A stretch of DNA of 64,000 nucleotides from Polydactylus sextarius. Taxonomy: Eukaryota > Chordata > Actinopteri > Polynemidae. Shown in pieces: positions 1 through 10,500 of this stretch; positions within the stretch are counted from its first letter, which is position 1; each line of letters begins with the position of its first letter. The translations under genes were made by a program, and so were the position numbers. The notes under the pieces were generated by a model that saw nothing but the letters and a program-made list of their open reading frames with translations, ran no database searches and was not told where the DNA came from. The stretch is from assembly GCA_016801845.1 (NCBI GenBank), contig CM028922.1, positions 587,001 to 651,000 on the forward strand, given 5' to 3'.

Positions 1-239
1 CGTTGTTGTGAAGAATCCGCCTCAGGCTCGTTGTGATTGGATGAGTCTACTTCCTGGAAACGTCACCGTTCGTCTGTAAAATCCTCTTAGTCTCGATGGT
101 TACAGATGGTTACACTTTAATTGATGCTGACGCGTCACGTGGTCACGTGTCGACCAATGGTCGCAGCGTGAGTTTCTCGTCTGAAGAGACTCGACGCCGT
201 CGGTGACTCGGTCTGATGACTGTTTGTCTCAGTTGACTC
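1..239 (+). promoter_or_regulatory. phyhd1 upstream promoter region with paired E-boxes
   Basis: Only 239 bases precede the phyhd1 start codon in this window, and no other ORF of note lies here. Two CACGTG E-boxes sit almost back to back at 136-141 and 144-149 (GTCACGTGGTCACGTG), followed by a CCAAT box at 154-158. This arrangement is typical of a TATA-less promoter bound by USF/MITF/TFE-type bHLH-zip factors and NF-Y. The factor identity is inferred; only the motifs are seen. The transcription start was not located. Confidence 0.5.
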
Positions 240-3200
240 ATGGATTTTATGACAGATCGAGATGTGCAGAAGGTGAGTTTTTATTTCATCACTTTAAACA
301 TTAAAGGCTGCGACACCAAGTCAACAAACTCAGATTTAACCAGGATCAACGAGTCAGACAACAACAGTTTATTATCACTTTATTCTACCACAAGTTTCTT
401 CTCCTTCTGTTTGATTCGTCTTTGTTTATTGTCGCACATGGTTCATTGATGTGGACGTTTCATTACATAACATCAGCAGCAGTAGAGGCCTGTTTCACCC
501 ACGATCAGTCTCATCTAACCCTGAAACACGTCCTGACTAAATGATCTAATGACTAAAGTTAAACTTCTTTATTTAATGTTTTTATTTCAACTTTACGCAA
601 CAAAGACTGAAAACAAAGTTTATTTAAAGACCAAAGTTACAACGTTACACTCAACGTTATTATGTAACAAAGAAAACGTCGCTTCATTTCTCTGAACTTA
701 GTTGTAACTTTTTCCAGTGGAAGCTGTCGTCTGAGAAACTTGTAGTTTCCAGTTGAAGTTCACTTTATGTTTCATATTAAAACAGAAATAAGAGGAGGTC
801 TCTGCCTCCATGTTACATCGTTGGGTGAAGTTTCTTATCAGGCAAAATAAAACAAATTCTCCGTCTGATCTGCCTCTTAATTCCTTCTTTCTCTGCCATT
901 TTCCTTTAATTGTGTAATTTAATTTAGATTCAGATCAAATAAATGTATCTTCTCGTGGAAAAATAAAACTTCCACATGTTTTTTTGCATAATTCATCTCT
1001 GATGTGGAGGAAGTGACTGTTGTTTGTCGTCAGTATCTGGAGGACGGGTACGTGGTCCTGGACGGGCTGTTGACTCCTCAGGAGTGTGATGAACTGAGGC
1101 GGAGGATGGTGGAGATCGTGGACCAGATGGACGTCCCGGACCACTGTCGAACCACCTTCTCCACTTATCACGACGAGCAGCTGAAGACGCAGGTGAGCTG
1201 GAGAATAAACGCGACAGGATCAGTAACAAACAGCGTCTACACTTTAATTCATCGTGGTTTTTTTCACATGCCTACGTCACGTTGTCATTAAAGATGCAGG
1301 TAAACGATTCATTTCCTCAGAAGTATCAACTGTGACCTGATGTGTCCTGATGGTTTCAAACTCTTGTGTCAACAGTTTCAGTGTCTGTGATCTAATCATT
1401 AACGTTGTGACCTGCAGGGAAACGCCGACTATTTCATCACCAGTGGAGATAAAATCCGCTTCTTCTTTGAAAAAGGAGTTTTTGACGATAAAGGTGAGTT
1501 TCATCCTGCAGGTCTGACGTTAATTATTTATTCTTTTATAAACTTCTTCTTGACTTTCAGGAGAATTCGTGGTGCCGAGGCATCGTTCACTGAATAAAGT
1601 CGGACATGGTAAAATGTTTTAATGTCTTAATTAAATTCTCTTAACAACAATCACATGAGTAACTCAGTTTTCTCGGTCCAGCGCTGCACGCCCACGAACC
1701 TTTGTACAGAAACGTTACTCATTCAGCCAAAGTTCAGGTGAGTTCACCGACGAACGACGTCAGAACGAGAAGGATTCATTCACAAAATAAAACAACGCGT
1801 TGATGTTTCAGGGAATCGCGAAGAAACTGGGTCTGGTCAACCCCGTCATACTGCAGAGCATGTACATCTTCAAGGTACAGATTAATTTATCTGTTAGATC
1901 AATTATTAGATTATTAATCTAAAATAATCCTCATTTATCAAAACCTTTTCCAGCAACCAGGCATCGGAGGAGAAGGTAAGAAAGTGATAATACGTTTATT
2001 TATTCTTGTGCTGTTTTAATAAATTTGTGTCTGAGACGTTTCATCAGAGAATAAATACGAGTCGCTTCTCATTCATCAGTTGAAACTGAAGAAACAAGTG
2101 AAACATCTAAAGTTCAGTTTCCTTCATCAGGTTTTTAAACAGAAGAAAAGAGAAGATTTATTAAAATGATTAAAATATTTCTGATTCAGAAAAAACTCAG
2201 TTACGTCTCATTTATCTAATATAATTAAGTATTAATAATATAATAATATAATTTCTATTTTATCTCAGACACAGTCGCTGTTATAATGATCTTTTCCTCT
2301 AAAATAAAAAAAAAAAAAAATCTGTTTATTTTGTTTTTATCTAAAACATTAAAACGTATCAAAAAAAAAAGTCTCAGTATCAGTTTGTTCTTATTGTTTC
2401 TAAACATTAAAGTATGAATGTTTGTGACAGTGTAACTGGTTGTATATTAATAATAAGTGGTTTCATCCAGTGACGCCTCATCAAGATGCTACGTTTCTGT
2501 TCACGGAGCCTCTGGGCAGAGTCATGGGGATGTGGATCGCTCTGGAGGACGCTACAGTCGACAACGGTTGTCTGTGGTTCATCCCCGGGTCACACAACCG
2601 TACGTTACAACTTTAACTACAAATCAACTTGTTCTTCTCCTGACTTGTCCGATTTAAAGTTTCTGTTCCTCGTCTCTTCGTCAGTCGAGGTTTCTCGTCG
2701 AATGGTTCGAACGCCGAAAGGCTCGTTCCCTCTGACGGACTTTATCGGTCGAGAGCAGAACTACGATGACGAGAAGTTTGTTCCTGCTCCGGTGAAAAAA
2801 GGTAAAACTTTTAATTCTAAGACCAAAAGAGAAACAGACTAATATTAATATTTAACGAGTCCAAACATCCCTTCGTCTGACGAAGATGAAAACTTTACGA
2901 TCGGTTAAGATTCACGTAAATAATCGAGACTCTTTTCCTCCTAATGATCAATCGATTGAATAATTGATTACCTGTCTCACCGTGTCCAGGCAGCGTGGTC
3001 CTGATCCACGGTCAGGTCGTCCATCGCAGCGCTCTGAACACGTCTGATGACTCACGTCACGTTTACACGTTTCACATGATGGAGTCACATGACACCAAGT
3101 GGAGCCCGGACAACTGGTGAGAACGTCCATTTATGATAAATTCGTCTTATTACTTTAAAAACAAACCTGAGCCTGAACTCTTCCACTCATCTGTGGTGTT

Positions 3201-3257
3201 TTCATCAGGTTACAGCCGACAGAAGAGCTGCCGTTCCCGCCTCTCTACACTAAATGA
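240..3257 (+). CDS. phyhd1: phytanoyl-CoA dioxygenase domain-containing protein 1 (11 exons)
   Basis: Exons: 240-272, 1034-1192, 1418-1493, 1561-1608, 1682-1737, 1812-1874, 1954-1975, 2471-2599, 2685-2801, 2990-3116, 3209-3257. All junctions are GT-AG and the frame closes to 879 nt, giving 292 aa (human PHYHD1 is 291). The protein is a soluble Fe(II)/2-oxoglutarate oxygenase of the PhyH family. The metal triad is present at the human positions: H156 and D158 (in PHQD) and H246, with the 2-oxoglutarate arginine R257 and W174 also aligned. Exon 1 supplies only MDFMTDRDVQK; the join to YLEDGY matches the human N-terminus. The GTG codon at 1004 is intronic and is not the start. The physiological substrate is not settled for this family member (human isoform A turns over 2-oxoglutarate), so only the oxygenase call is firm. 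It is tail-to-tail with dolk. Confidence 0.95.
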
Positions 3258-3400
3258 TGGAAAACTTTTCTAACAACCAATGAATCGACTTTAATCAGCA
3301 GTTTGTTTTTATCTTCTCTGTTTCTCTGAGACTCATGGAGACAAATAAACGTAATAACTCACATTTTGACTGAATAAAGATTTTAAACTTTCTGTGGACA
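3258..3400 (+). terminator. phyhd1 3' UTR and poly(A) signals
   Basis: AATAAA hexamers lie at 3344-3349 and 3373-3378, about 90-120 bases after the stop codon. The transcript therefore probably ends near 3365-3400. The putative poly(A) signal of the opposing dolk transcript lies only about 55 bases further on. Confidence 0.6.
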
Positions 3401-3431
3401 CGTGAAAACACAACTGATCTTTGTATTTACT

Positions 3432-4837
3432 TTTATTCAGACTCTCATTGACACCAACCAGTCATATTATTGATCAAGTTCTTCTTCTTTTTGCTTCTTT
3501 TTCGACGCCGATTCTTCTCGTGAGCATCTGTGTTTTCAAGTATGTTGATGTGAAGACACAACATAAATGAAAAAACCATTCAACTCAAATCAAAGTGTAG
3601 AAAGTAAAGAGTTAATGTCGACGCTGTGGAAGTGAAACCTCCTCTTCATCATCCTTTCGAACAAACGGACTCGGTTTCGTGTGTCTCTGCAGGATGCACT
3701 CAACATGCAACAATACACGTTAAAAATGTAAAGATGATGGCAATAAAACAACGTAGTAGTAGGATCATGCTAATAAACCGTCATCACAACATAAGAGCGT
3801 AAACCAACCGGCGAGATCGGACCTGATAAAGAAAATGTTTCAGCACAACTTGGATTAGTTGCTAAAAAAAAAAAAAAAAAAATGGGGCCTGAGTTTATAA
3901 GTTCGGCCCGAAGCTTTTCTACAAAGTCAAAATGAAGCGAAGTGTAAATGTGACGGCTCAGTATCACAAGGAAATGTTTCTATATTAAGATCAGTTCTGA
4001 GGGTCCCATCAAACCACAGAAACGTTAAGCAACAAAAACACGCCGCAGTAGAATTAGAACGTGTGTACACCGTGTTACAGTACTGGATTTCACATTAGTG
4101 TCATGCAGGAGCATAGTGTGTTTTCTGCCATATCGAAGTATAAACCAGCCCTTTTAAAGACGAGTGGACGGGGCCGCCATGCGATCATCTACAGCATCTA
4201 CAACGTGATAGAAAATAGACTTATTAAGGCAAATATTTTCAGCAGTAAGTCCTTCATATTGCCATCAGGGAGGCAAAAATAATAATTAAGAAAAGAGACA
4301 TATCAACAAGCTAACTTTAAATAATGTTCTTCAAAGGCAATACAAAGGCATGAGATAGTAAAACCTCCTGCGATGAGAAGAATGTGCCTTTTAGCAGCGT
4401 CTGGTAACGTCCAGGATTCAATACGTGTTTTTTCTTCCTATTTATTAAACTGAATCTCTTCTGTTGCATAATTAAAGAGTTTAGTACCTCAGGTTCAGGT
4501 CGCTGACACGCAAAGAAACCATACACCACCTCGGTCGCTCGGCTCAAAGAATATTTAGCAACTCGTCTTCACATTTCTCTGTAAAGCAACTGATACTGAA
4601 ATGACTTGATGTGGAGGCATCAGACTGTAACGTCATGCTAACATCCTGTCTGCTGACAAACACTGTCACCATTTCTTTCATGTGCTAGTAGAAATGACTC
4701 CCTCTGATTCCTAAACAGACTATTACTTCTATAACGATACATATTTCTGTTGGTTTTTTTTTTCTTGCTTCCCCCCACGAAGAAATGTTTGCGGACCGGG
4801 GGGAGGGATGAGTTCTTGTTTGGGGACATCTGTCGTT
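3432..4837 (-). other. probable dolk 3' UTR
   Basis: This is a 1.4-kb stretch downstream of the dolk stop with no coding signal on either strand. A minus-strand AATAAA (TTTATT on the plus strand at 3432-3437) is a plausible poly(A) signal, which would give a 3' UTR of about 1.4 kb. Other minus-strand candidates exist inside, so shorter forms are possible. It contains a poly-A run near 3864-3882. Confidence 0.45.
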
Positions 4838-6409
4838 TCAGAGCAACAGCAGGATGAAGAGGTAGAGCGGGAGGAGTAGGTTGTCTATTTGGGAGGTGTA
4901 AGCCTCCAACATGGCCACCAGGGTGATGGAGCCGACGATCCACGAGTAGGTGGAGTTCAGATTGATGCTCCCGTCGAAGATGAGGAACATGGCCACGGCG
5001 ATGATCTGGGCGAACACGGATGTCGCCGTCCCCTCCATGGTCTTCTTGGTGCCGGGCCAACGGATCTCCCCCATGGTGCTGCCGAACACGGACGCCACCG
5101 TGTCTCCGACGCCCACGGCCAACACTCCTGCGTAAGGCACCAGACCTCCTGCACCAGGAAGTATCCCCTTAGGAGCGCAGGGACCAGGAAACAGCCATAT
5201 GGGTAGAGACATTCCCAGCAGCAGGTAGACGTGGGTCAGGATCAGAGGCCCAGAGTCCCGTTCGTCCAGGAAGAGCGTGAGCAGCTGCCGCAGCAGCTGG
5301 CCCAGAGGCCTGATCCGGAAGTAACGCACGTACTCCAAGAACAAGAAGACCGCCAGACAACCCACAGACGCCACGTGAAGCAGCTGCCTGTCGTATATGA
5401 GTCCAGGAACGTACGTGGCCACAACGATCAGATGGAAATATTTCCTGACGACGGTTGAAGCCTGGTGCTTCTTAGACCCCGACTGACGCTGGTAGTTCTG
5501 GTGCAACACGACGCAGGTGGCCACGACGGCCAGAAACACCCAGTACCCCAACAGACAGAGTCTTCTGTCGTTTAACGTGAGGAAGTCCAGCAGCCACATG
5601 ATGGGATGTCTGCCGATGAACAGGGAGAGCCAGGGCATCAGGATCCCCAGACCCAGAACGGCCGTCATCATGTGGAAGAACAGCGACGACACCCACGTCT
5701 CTGACTCCATGAAACAGAAGAGCAGAGCGAAGAAAACACCCAGCAACAGCGAGCCCACCACCACCACCGGGAGGAAATAGTTGACCGGGTCACCTTTGAC
5801 CTCTGCCAGGTTCAAGGAGCGTTTGATGAGCTGGTTCACGATGAAACTGATTCCGCCGACGATGAGGAGAGCCTCTCCGGGTGTGAAACAACGCGGCAGC
5901 AGGTAAAGAACAATCAAACTGAGATAGACGAAGATCAGCAGAACCTCTAAGACCTCGATGACCTCCGACACCGTCAGCGTCTGCTTGGTGGTGTAGAGGA
6001 TGGCGCTGCCGGCCATCCCTGCGATGACGCAGGTGTTTGTAGGAACCGGTCTGGTGATGCCGAGCGCGATCAGAGACAGAAACAGAGCCAGCATCATGCC
6101 CGTGATGGTGACGACCATGGAGAAGCGCTCGAAGTACACGTTCCCTGAGGCGGAGCACTTCTCTCTCAGCGCCAGACCGAGCAAGGGCATCACCATGGAG
6201 GCGGGGACGATGCCGCTGTTGGCTGAAGGACGAAACTGGAACACGGCGCCCCCCGACCTCAGCAGACGGTCCCATTTGTGCTGCACGTAGAAAGCCTGGA
6301 TGACGAGGGCTATGCTGCACCAAGAGTGCTGGTTCCACACGGCCATGTGGACACACAACACCACGGCCAAAACCACAGTGGACTCCACCAGCACCGGGTT
6401 GATCTGCAT
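4838..6409 (-). CDS. dolk: dolichol kinase (single coding exon)
   Basis: Dolichol kinase transfers phosphate from CTP to dolichol in the ER membrane, the last step in making dolichyl phosphate, the carrier for N-glycans, O- and C-mannosylation and GPI anchors. The uninterrupted frame gives 523 aa, mostly hydrophobic membrane helices. It matches human DOLK (538 aa, also intronless in its coding region) along its whole length, including RPVPTNTC, the KKHQASTVVRKYFHL block, LDERDSGPLILTH and the CTP-binding segment GVLAVGVGDTVAS near residues 428-440, followed by GEIRWPGTKK. The frame stays open upstream to a GTG at 6490, but the first ATG is at 6409 and aligns with the human protein just before its first helix, so 6409 is preferred. 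The fish protein then lacks about 15 N-terminal human residues. An 8-codon upstream ORF (6538-6512) lies in the leader. The coding exon probably starts at the acceptor near 6563, behind a long pyrimidine tract. Confidence 0.96.
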   Translation of the reverse strand: MQINPVLVESTVVLAVVLCVHMAVWNQHSWCSIALVIQAFYVQHKWDRLLRSGGAVFQFRPSANSGIVPASMVMPLLGLALREKCSASGNVYFERFSMVVTITGMMLALFLSLIALGITRPVPTNTCVIAGMAGSAILYTTKQTLTVSEVIEVLEVLLIFVYLSLIVLYLLPRCFTPGEALLIVGGISFIVNQLIKRSLNLAEVKGDPVNYFLPVVVVGSLLLGVFFALLFCFMESETWVSSLFFHMMTAVLGLGILMPWLSLFIGRHPIMWLLDFLTLNDRRLCLLGYWVFLAVVATCVVLHQNYQRQSGSKKHQASTVVRKYFHLIVVATYVPGLIYDRQLLHVASVGCLAVFLFLEYVRYFRIRPLGQLLRQLLTLFLDERDSGPLILTHVYLLLGMSLPIWLFPGPCAPKGILPGAGGLVPYAGVLAVGVGDTVASVFGSTMGEIRWPGTKKTMEGTATSVFAQIIAVAMFLIFDGSINLNSTYSWIVGSITLVAMLEAYTSQIDNLLLPLYLFILLLL

Positions 6410-7031
6410 GGCTGCAGGGCTGCAGGGATGATGGAGAGGAAGTAGGAGGAGGAGGAGGAGGAGGAGGGTCGATCTGAACAGATGGTCCACAACAACGAAG
6501 GCCTTCTTCTGTCACTTCCTCTCTCTGGCACACGTCATCCTCTGGCTGGCACGTCTCTCTTGCTGAAGATGTTTGGAAGCAAAATAAAAAGAAAAGATAA
6601 ATTCAATCAGAGAAAAACAGGAAAAAAAATTGTCTAAATGAGTCATCGGGTCTTTACTGAACTTTGTTCTTTCATTATCTGATGCGAGTCCTGAACTGTG
6701 ACCACACTGATCATTGACACAGTTAACACTGAGCTCATGAGGGAGAAATAAAGACTCGACATCAGCTGCTGCTTTGGTTTCACTGTTAGAGGAGGAGGTT
6801 TAACTGCAGCTGAACACACGAAAAACGGAAATAATGAAAAGATATTAAAATATTTTTAGTCTTTAATCACATCAGATGGTTTAACAACAGAAATGAAGAG
6901 AGAAAGAAGCCGAGGATGCTGCTGCTGCAGCTTCAGTCCGGATCAAGCTAACGACCAAACAGCTGATTGTTCCGACACGAAACACGACACGGAAATAAAC
7001 CAGACTGAAACTCACACACACGTGAACCTAC

Positions 7032-7140
7032 CTCATCCACAGCAGCGTTGATCCGGACGACGTGTGTGTGATTTGTCTCCTTTGTCAGCTGTCGCTCCTC
7101 ACACTCAGCAGGACGGGGCCATATTTGACAGCAGGGTCAC
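7032..7140 (-). other. dolk non-coding first exon (5' UTR)
   Basis: On the minus strand a good donor (GAG then GTAGGT) ends an exon at 7032. It pairs with the pyrimidine-rich acceptor near 6563 in front of the dolk coding exon. The upstream limit is not visible and is set by the CACGTG at 7138-7143. This is inferred from splice signals only. Confidence 0.4.
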
Positions 7141-7583
7141 GTGGTACAACTGTAAAAATACGTCATAAAGACGCGATTTATTTATTTATCTATCTATCAC
7201 TTTTATCATCAATATTATAATTGATAATATCACACTGGACAATCTAGTCTAATATTTTATTATTAAAAAAAAGCATAAAACGACGATTTCGCTTTTTATT
7301 TATTTTTCAACAACCTCTGTTTTAATCACATTTTCACTAATTCTTTATAAAATTACAGATTTTAAGGATTTTATAATATTTATAATAATATTATATAACA
7401 TATATTTAAAGAAGAAATGAACATTTTCTTTTTTAAAAAATGTCTAATTTCTATTCCACTCATCTCCAGCAGGTGGCAGCAGAGTTCTAACAACATACGT
7501 CATCTGCCCCGCGAACAAGAACTCGCTACTTACGACAGCAGTGACGACACAGCACAACAACCAATCACAAGGCAGAAACGAAG
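7138..7583. promoter_or_regulatory. dolk/nup188 divergent promoter region
   Basis: The two genes point away from each other with their leaders less than 0.5 kb apart. A CACGTG E-box (GGTCACGTGG context) sits at 7138-7143 beside the dolk leader. The middle (about 7160-7450) is strongly AT-rich. A consensus CTCF core lies at 7466-7480 and a CCAAT box is near 7561. The nup188 start codon lies in AAGATGGCGG, a good YY1-type element often found at starts of housekeeping genes. Shared regulation is inferred from spacing and motifs. Confidence 0.5.
7466..7480 (+). promoter_or_regulatory. consensus CTCF core motif (forward)
   Basis: CCAGCAGGTGGCAGC fits all 15 positions of the vertebrate CTCF core (CCASYAGRKGGCRSY). 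It is about 100 bases upstream of the nup188 ATG, in the dolk/nup188 intergenic region, and points toward nup188. Occupancy is not known. Confidence 0.55.
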
Positions 7584-10500
7584 ATGGCGGAATCGGAGCT
7601 GAGCGTCAGGTAGCAGTTAGCAACAAAATTTAACTAACGTTTGTTTCGTTAAATAGTTATATTTTACAGTATTTACCAGTGATTAAATATTTCTACACTT
7701 GTCTGCGTTTAGTTAAATCTCAACAGCGGCTTCATGTTTATTCGACACTTGTCTTCTGAGCTGTTAAACACCACGCTGACTTAGCTTAGCAGCTGCTAAC
7801 TGGGACACATTTGAATGGTTTGTTGAGCAGCGCGGCGACTGAGCCGCATGTCAACAACAAGTAGCATGTAGCAGCTGTTTAGCTTCACTCTAAAGTTACT
7901 GTAGAGAAGAACCGTTATTATTATTATTCTATATGTAATTAAAACACCTCGTAGTCAAACCCTGGTGTGACTACAGAGAAGCTAACCGTGGCTGTTGTTC
8001 ATGGAGAAAAACACAGCAGATTCTAATAAACGACTTTTATTTCTCAGGAGCTGTCGAGAGTTATACACCATCCTACTGGGAAGATCTGCGTTAAGAGAGC
8101 CGGTGTGTTTCCACCTGCTGTCATTTACTTTACATTCACAAGATTAGAGATGAATAGATGGTTTTAACACTTTATTACTTTAATTATTATGTGTTTTTTA
8201 GGTTGAGTTAAAGTTGTTCTTCTCTAATTTTATTGTGAAATATTTTTACCGTCTCAGGCTCAGATTGAAGCAGAGTTGGACAGACACTGGGACAGACTGC
8301 ATCAAGGACTCAGTTACTACAAGTCACCCAGGTATAATTAACTTGTTATTATGATGCACTAACAGCTGAAAGGTTAATCATTACTAAGTAATATTCATTA
8401 ATCATTGCAGCTCATCATCTGCTGCCAAAGTGAAGGAGAAAAAAGATGTTGCACAGCCTCTTAAAGATTTTGGTCTCAGGATCAGTAAACTGCTGGTAAG
8501 AGCTAAATGTTTAAGTAGGTGATTTACTGTCTGTAGTCGTTGATGTGTTTCATGATGGTTTAATTGTGATTTGACACGTCAGGGTCTTGATGAGCAGCAG
8601 AGTGTGCAGCTGTTACAGTGTTACCTGCAGGAGGATTACAGAGGAACCAGAGACTCGTTAAAGGTTTCTCTTCTCGCTTCAATCGAAGGTTAAAAGATCA
8701 AACGTTGTAAAATATTGAAACGATAAATGAGTCTTGTTTGTTTACAGGTTGTTCTTAAAGATGAGCGACAGAGTCAAGCGTTGCTGCTGAAGGTCGGTTC
8801 AGTTGTCTTCTCTACTTGATTTAACGTGTCAGTTTTATTTCCATATTCAATCCAGTGACTTTAACGGTTTGTGTTTTTACAGATCGCTGATTATTACTAT
8901 GACGAGCGCATGTGTCTGCTCAGATGTGTCCTCCTGTTGTTGACCTACTTCCAGGATGAGCGACATCCCTACAGGGTGAGACGTAAAATGAATTAATAAA
9001 TCTCACTATATATAAGATTATGCGTCGTTGTCTGAATCCTAACTCTTTATGTTGGTGTGTTTGTTTATTGTCCGTCCAGACTGAGTACTGTAGCTGTGTC
9101 ACTAAACTGGAGAAGGACCTGGTCAACAACTACCAGTCACAGTTTGAAAACCTCTTCAAAGCTGAAGCACCGACATGGGAAACTCACGGAAATCTCATGG
9201 TGAGGATCAGTTTGATATTTGATTAAAATATGTCAAACTGTAACCTACAGCTGATGAATTTTTATAGAATCAGAGGTTTGTTTGTCAGTGTGATGAAAAT
9301 AATCTAAATCCAGAACCTGTCACTTTAAATAAATTAATATAAAAAAGAGGAACTGACCTGAAGTAACTCAGATTTCACTCTAACCATCAGAATGTATCAA
9401 AAAATAATATATCAAATATATCAAAACTAAGATGAACAGTTTTAAAATCAAGTGTGAGTCGTTCATAAACAAACATGAAAGGCTAAATGTTAAATAGTTC
9501 ACTTCAGATCAATCAAACATGAGGAGGAGTGAGTGTGAACTGGGAGATAAATGGTTCAGTGACAAACAGGAGACGGTTGAAACCTAGAAAGTGTTAAAAC
9601 AGAAACTTATCTGATGACGTCCACAGTTGTTCCCAAAAACGTCCAAATACTATTTTCACTTTTTTTCTTTCATTTCATTTGTTGAATTTAGTTTGTTTTA
9701 GTTTCTTCTTGCTCCGTGTTGCTTCAGCGTCTTATTCCTCCTTTGTTTGCTGTTTCTCCTTCTCTCAGTTCACAGGTGTGTTTAATTTATCTCCTCCTTC
9801 CTTTACCTGCCAGGTGGTTTAAAAAAAAAAAAAAAAAAAAGGGCTTCCACGTATTGTTGTTTTCCCCCTGTTTGCTGCTACAACATGTTTCATGATCGAC
9901 ACTGACGTTAGTTTGTCTCAGCTTTTAAAATAATCTTTTGTGTTTTTCCAGACGGAGCGGCAGGTGTCACGATGGTTCCTACAGTGTCTGAGAGAACAGT
10001 CTCTGCTGTTGGAGATCATCTTCCTCTACTACGCTTATTTTGAGATGAGTCCGTCCGACCTCCTGAGCTTCACCAAGATGTTCAAGGAGCAGGGGTTCGG
10101 TTTGCGTCAGACCAACAGACACCTTGTAGACAAAAGCATGGACGCGTTGGTCGACCGGATCGGGTAAGAGATTGTAATCACTTGGACCAGTATTAAGTCA
10201 TCACATACACACTGCTACCATCCCTGCTCCGAACTGAAATTAACTGACCTTGTCATGTTGTGGAGCAGATATCTGAGCTCTCTCATCCTGGTGGAGGGAA
10301 TGGACATAGACTTCCTGCACAAATGTGCCCTGGAGGACTGCACGGAGCAGCATCAGTTCTCCAACTCCCCTGACGTCATCAAGGTTTGTCTCCTTGTGTC
10401 TAAATGCAGCAGGTTTATGAACAAACAGCTCAGTTTGATGCAGCTGTAATAAACCAGACAAACATCTGAACCTTCATACTTTAATCTGTGTGTTTCAGGA

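Noticed and set aside
1004..1033. Coding start of phyhd1 at 1004
   Set aside because: It is a GTG codon inside the intron. The acceptor CAG at 1031-1033 and the exon 1 ATG at 240 give the human-like N-terminus.
6410..6490. N-terminal extension of dolk with a run of leucines
   Set aside because: The frame is open to 6490 but that codon is GTG, and the leucines come from a GGA/TCC simple repeat. The first ATG (6409) matches the start of homology.
5790..6533. 247-aa ORF overlapping dolk
   Set aside because: Shadow frame of the GC-rich dolk coding region, rich in His/Arg/Pro, and begins at a non-ATG codon.
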